NCBI GenBank assembly: GCA_022539475.1
Contig: VCMS01000037.1
Coordinates: forward strand, 402,364 to 466,363
Direction of reading: 5' to 3'
DNA from: Gracilaria domingensis
Taxonomy: Eukaryota; Rhodophyta; Florideophyceae; Gracilariales; Gracilariaceae
DNA length: 64,000 nt
Shown here: positions 63,682 through 64,000 of the stretch, piece by piece
Position numbering within the stretch: the stretch's first letter is position 1
Layout: every line of letters starts with the position of its first letter
The notes under the pieces: generated by a model
The model's input: only the letters and a program-made list of their open reading frames with translations
The model's database searches: none
Told to the model about the DNA's origin: nothing
Made by a program: the position numbers and the translations under genes

Positions 63682-64000
63682 TCAGTCCTTGAGGTCACTT
63701 ATGAAGCCGATCCACCTGTGGCACGCGTCGCAGGAACGCGGCTCGGCGCCAATTAAGCCCGATACGGAGCGAAGTACGTCCTTGGCGCTTAAGTCCAGCG
63801 TGTACGGCTTCTCCTCCAACGTGGCTTCCGTCGCCCCGCTGTCTTCCGTGCCTGGGCCAAACACCAAGCATTCCCTGCAAGCGCAGCTCACCATGGGCTC
63901 GTTCTCATCCATGTCGCCGACGCACTCCATGACATTGCACATGTCGCCTACACCGTATATGCCGTCGCTGCTGCTGTCAAATGATTCGCTGCCGCACCGG
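63682..64000 (-). CDS. Cys-rich protein, 3' part of a gene that continues past the window edge
   Basis: The minus frame is open from the window edge (64000) through ATG 63942 to the stop at 63682-63684, so the 5' part is outside the window. The sequence is acidic and Cys-rich: CNVMECVGDMDENEPMVSCA then CRECLVF, later RSCDACHRWIGFISDLKD at the C-terminus. C-x-C-x2-C and C-x2-C-H pairs suggest zinc binding, but no named finger fits. Use of real-looking amino-acid balance and an uninterrupted frame argue for a functional gene. Confidence 0.55.
   Translation of the reverse strand, partial: RCGSESFDSSSDGIYGVGDMCNVMECVGDMDENEPMVSCACRECLVFGPGTEDSGATEATLEEKPYTLDLSAKDVLRSVSGLIGAEPRSCDACHRWIGFISDLKD

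Overview
The window reads as nuclear DNA of an intron-poor eukaryote. Visible coding sequence includes a cohesin Rad21/Rec8-type C-terminus, a PHD finger, a heat-shock-factor DNA-binding domain, Golgi-type glycosyltransferases and several eukaryotic transposon families (PIF/Harbinger, pogo/jerky, MULE, hAT, Ty1/copia-order retrotransposon). The mix of glycosyltransferases, a siroheme/cobalamin-type methyltransferase, dense DNA transposons and almost no introns would suit a red macroalga, but that is an inference and no gene here proves it. Nothing prokaryotic (operons, Shine-Dalgarno sites, CRISPR) is supported.

Layout. 0-8 kb is GC-rich: an unrecognised gene remnant, a glycosyltransferase pseudogene, a nearly intact Harbinger transposase (minus strand), a four-copy 70-bp minisatellite and a uroporphyrinogen-III methyltransferase pseudogene holding a perfect 41-bp palindrome. 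8.1-10.8 kb is a well-delimited pogo-like element with terminal inverted repeats and flanking TA. 11.8-16.8 kb holds hAT and MULE transposase remnants. 16.9-22.1 kb has a PHD-finger gene, a Rad21 C-terminal fragment in divergent orientation, a hairpin-dense GC-rich island, a hAT dimerisation domain and a heat-shock-factor DNA-binding domain. 24.4-36 kb holds two pogo/jerky-type remnants on the minus strand, with repeats, an unrecognised zinc-finger ORF and a strongly AT-rich stretch between them. 38.1-38.6 kb carries a small DUF6818-like gene. 41.4-46.9 kb is a decayed retrotransposon with gag, protease, integrase, reverse transcriptase and RNase H in that order on the minus strand, interrupted by a ~630-bp foldback element. 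47-53 kb has a family of ~50-bp hairpins, two Ulp1-type protease pseudogenes (one with a Tudor-like domain) and an ankyrin fragment. 53.8-64 kb is richer in host-like genes: a REJ-like remnant, a head-to-head pair of DUF4139-type genes, a GT14-like glycosyltransferase pseudogene and the 3' part of a Cys-rich protein gene.

Two themes stand out. First, many loci keep one reading frame over kilobases while collecting in-frame stops: the MULE has six stops and no frameshift in 2.56 kb. This points to base-substitution decay rather than indels or sequencing error. Second, the window holds several distinct inverted-repeat structures (a 630-bp foldback, a repeated 50-bp hairpin family, microRNA-precursor-sized hairpins). 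Some are probably non-autonomous elements; others have no obvious identity. The best candidates for working genes are the plus-strand DUF4139-type gene at 59.2-61.2 kb, the PHD-finger gene, the Cys-rich gene at the right edge, and possibly the transposases at 3.8-5.0 and 8.6-10.5 kb.
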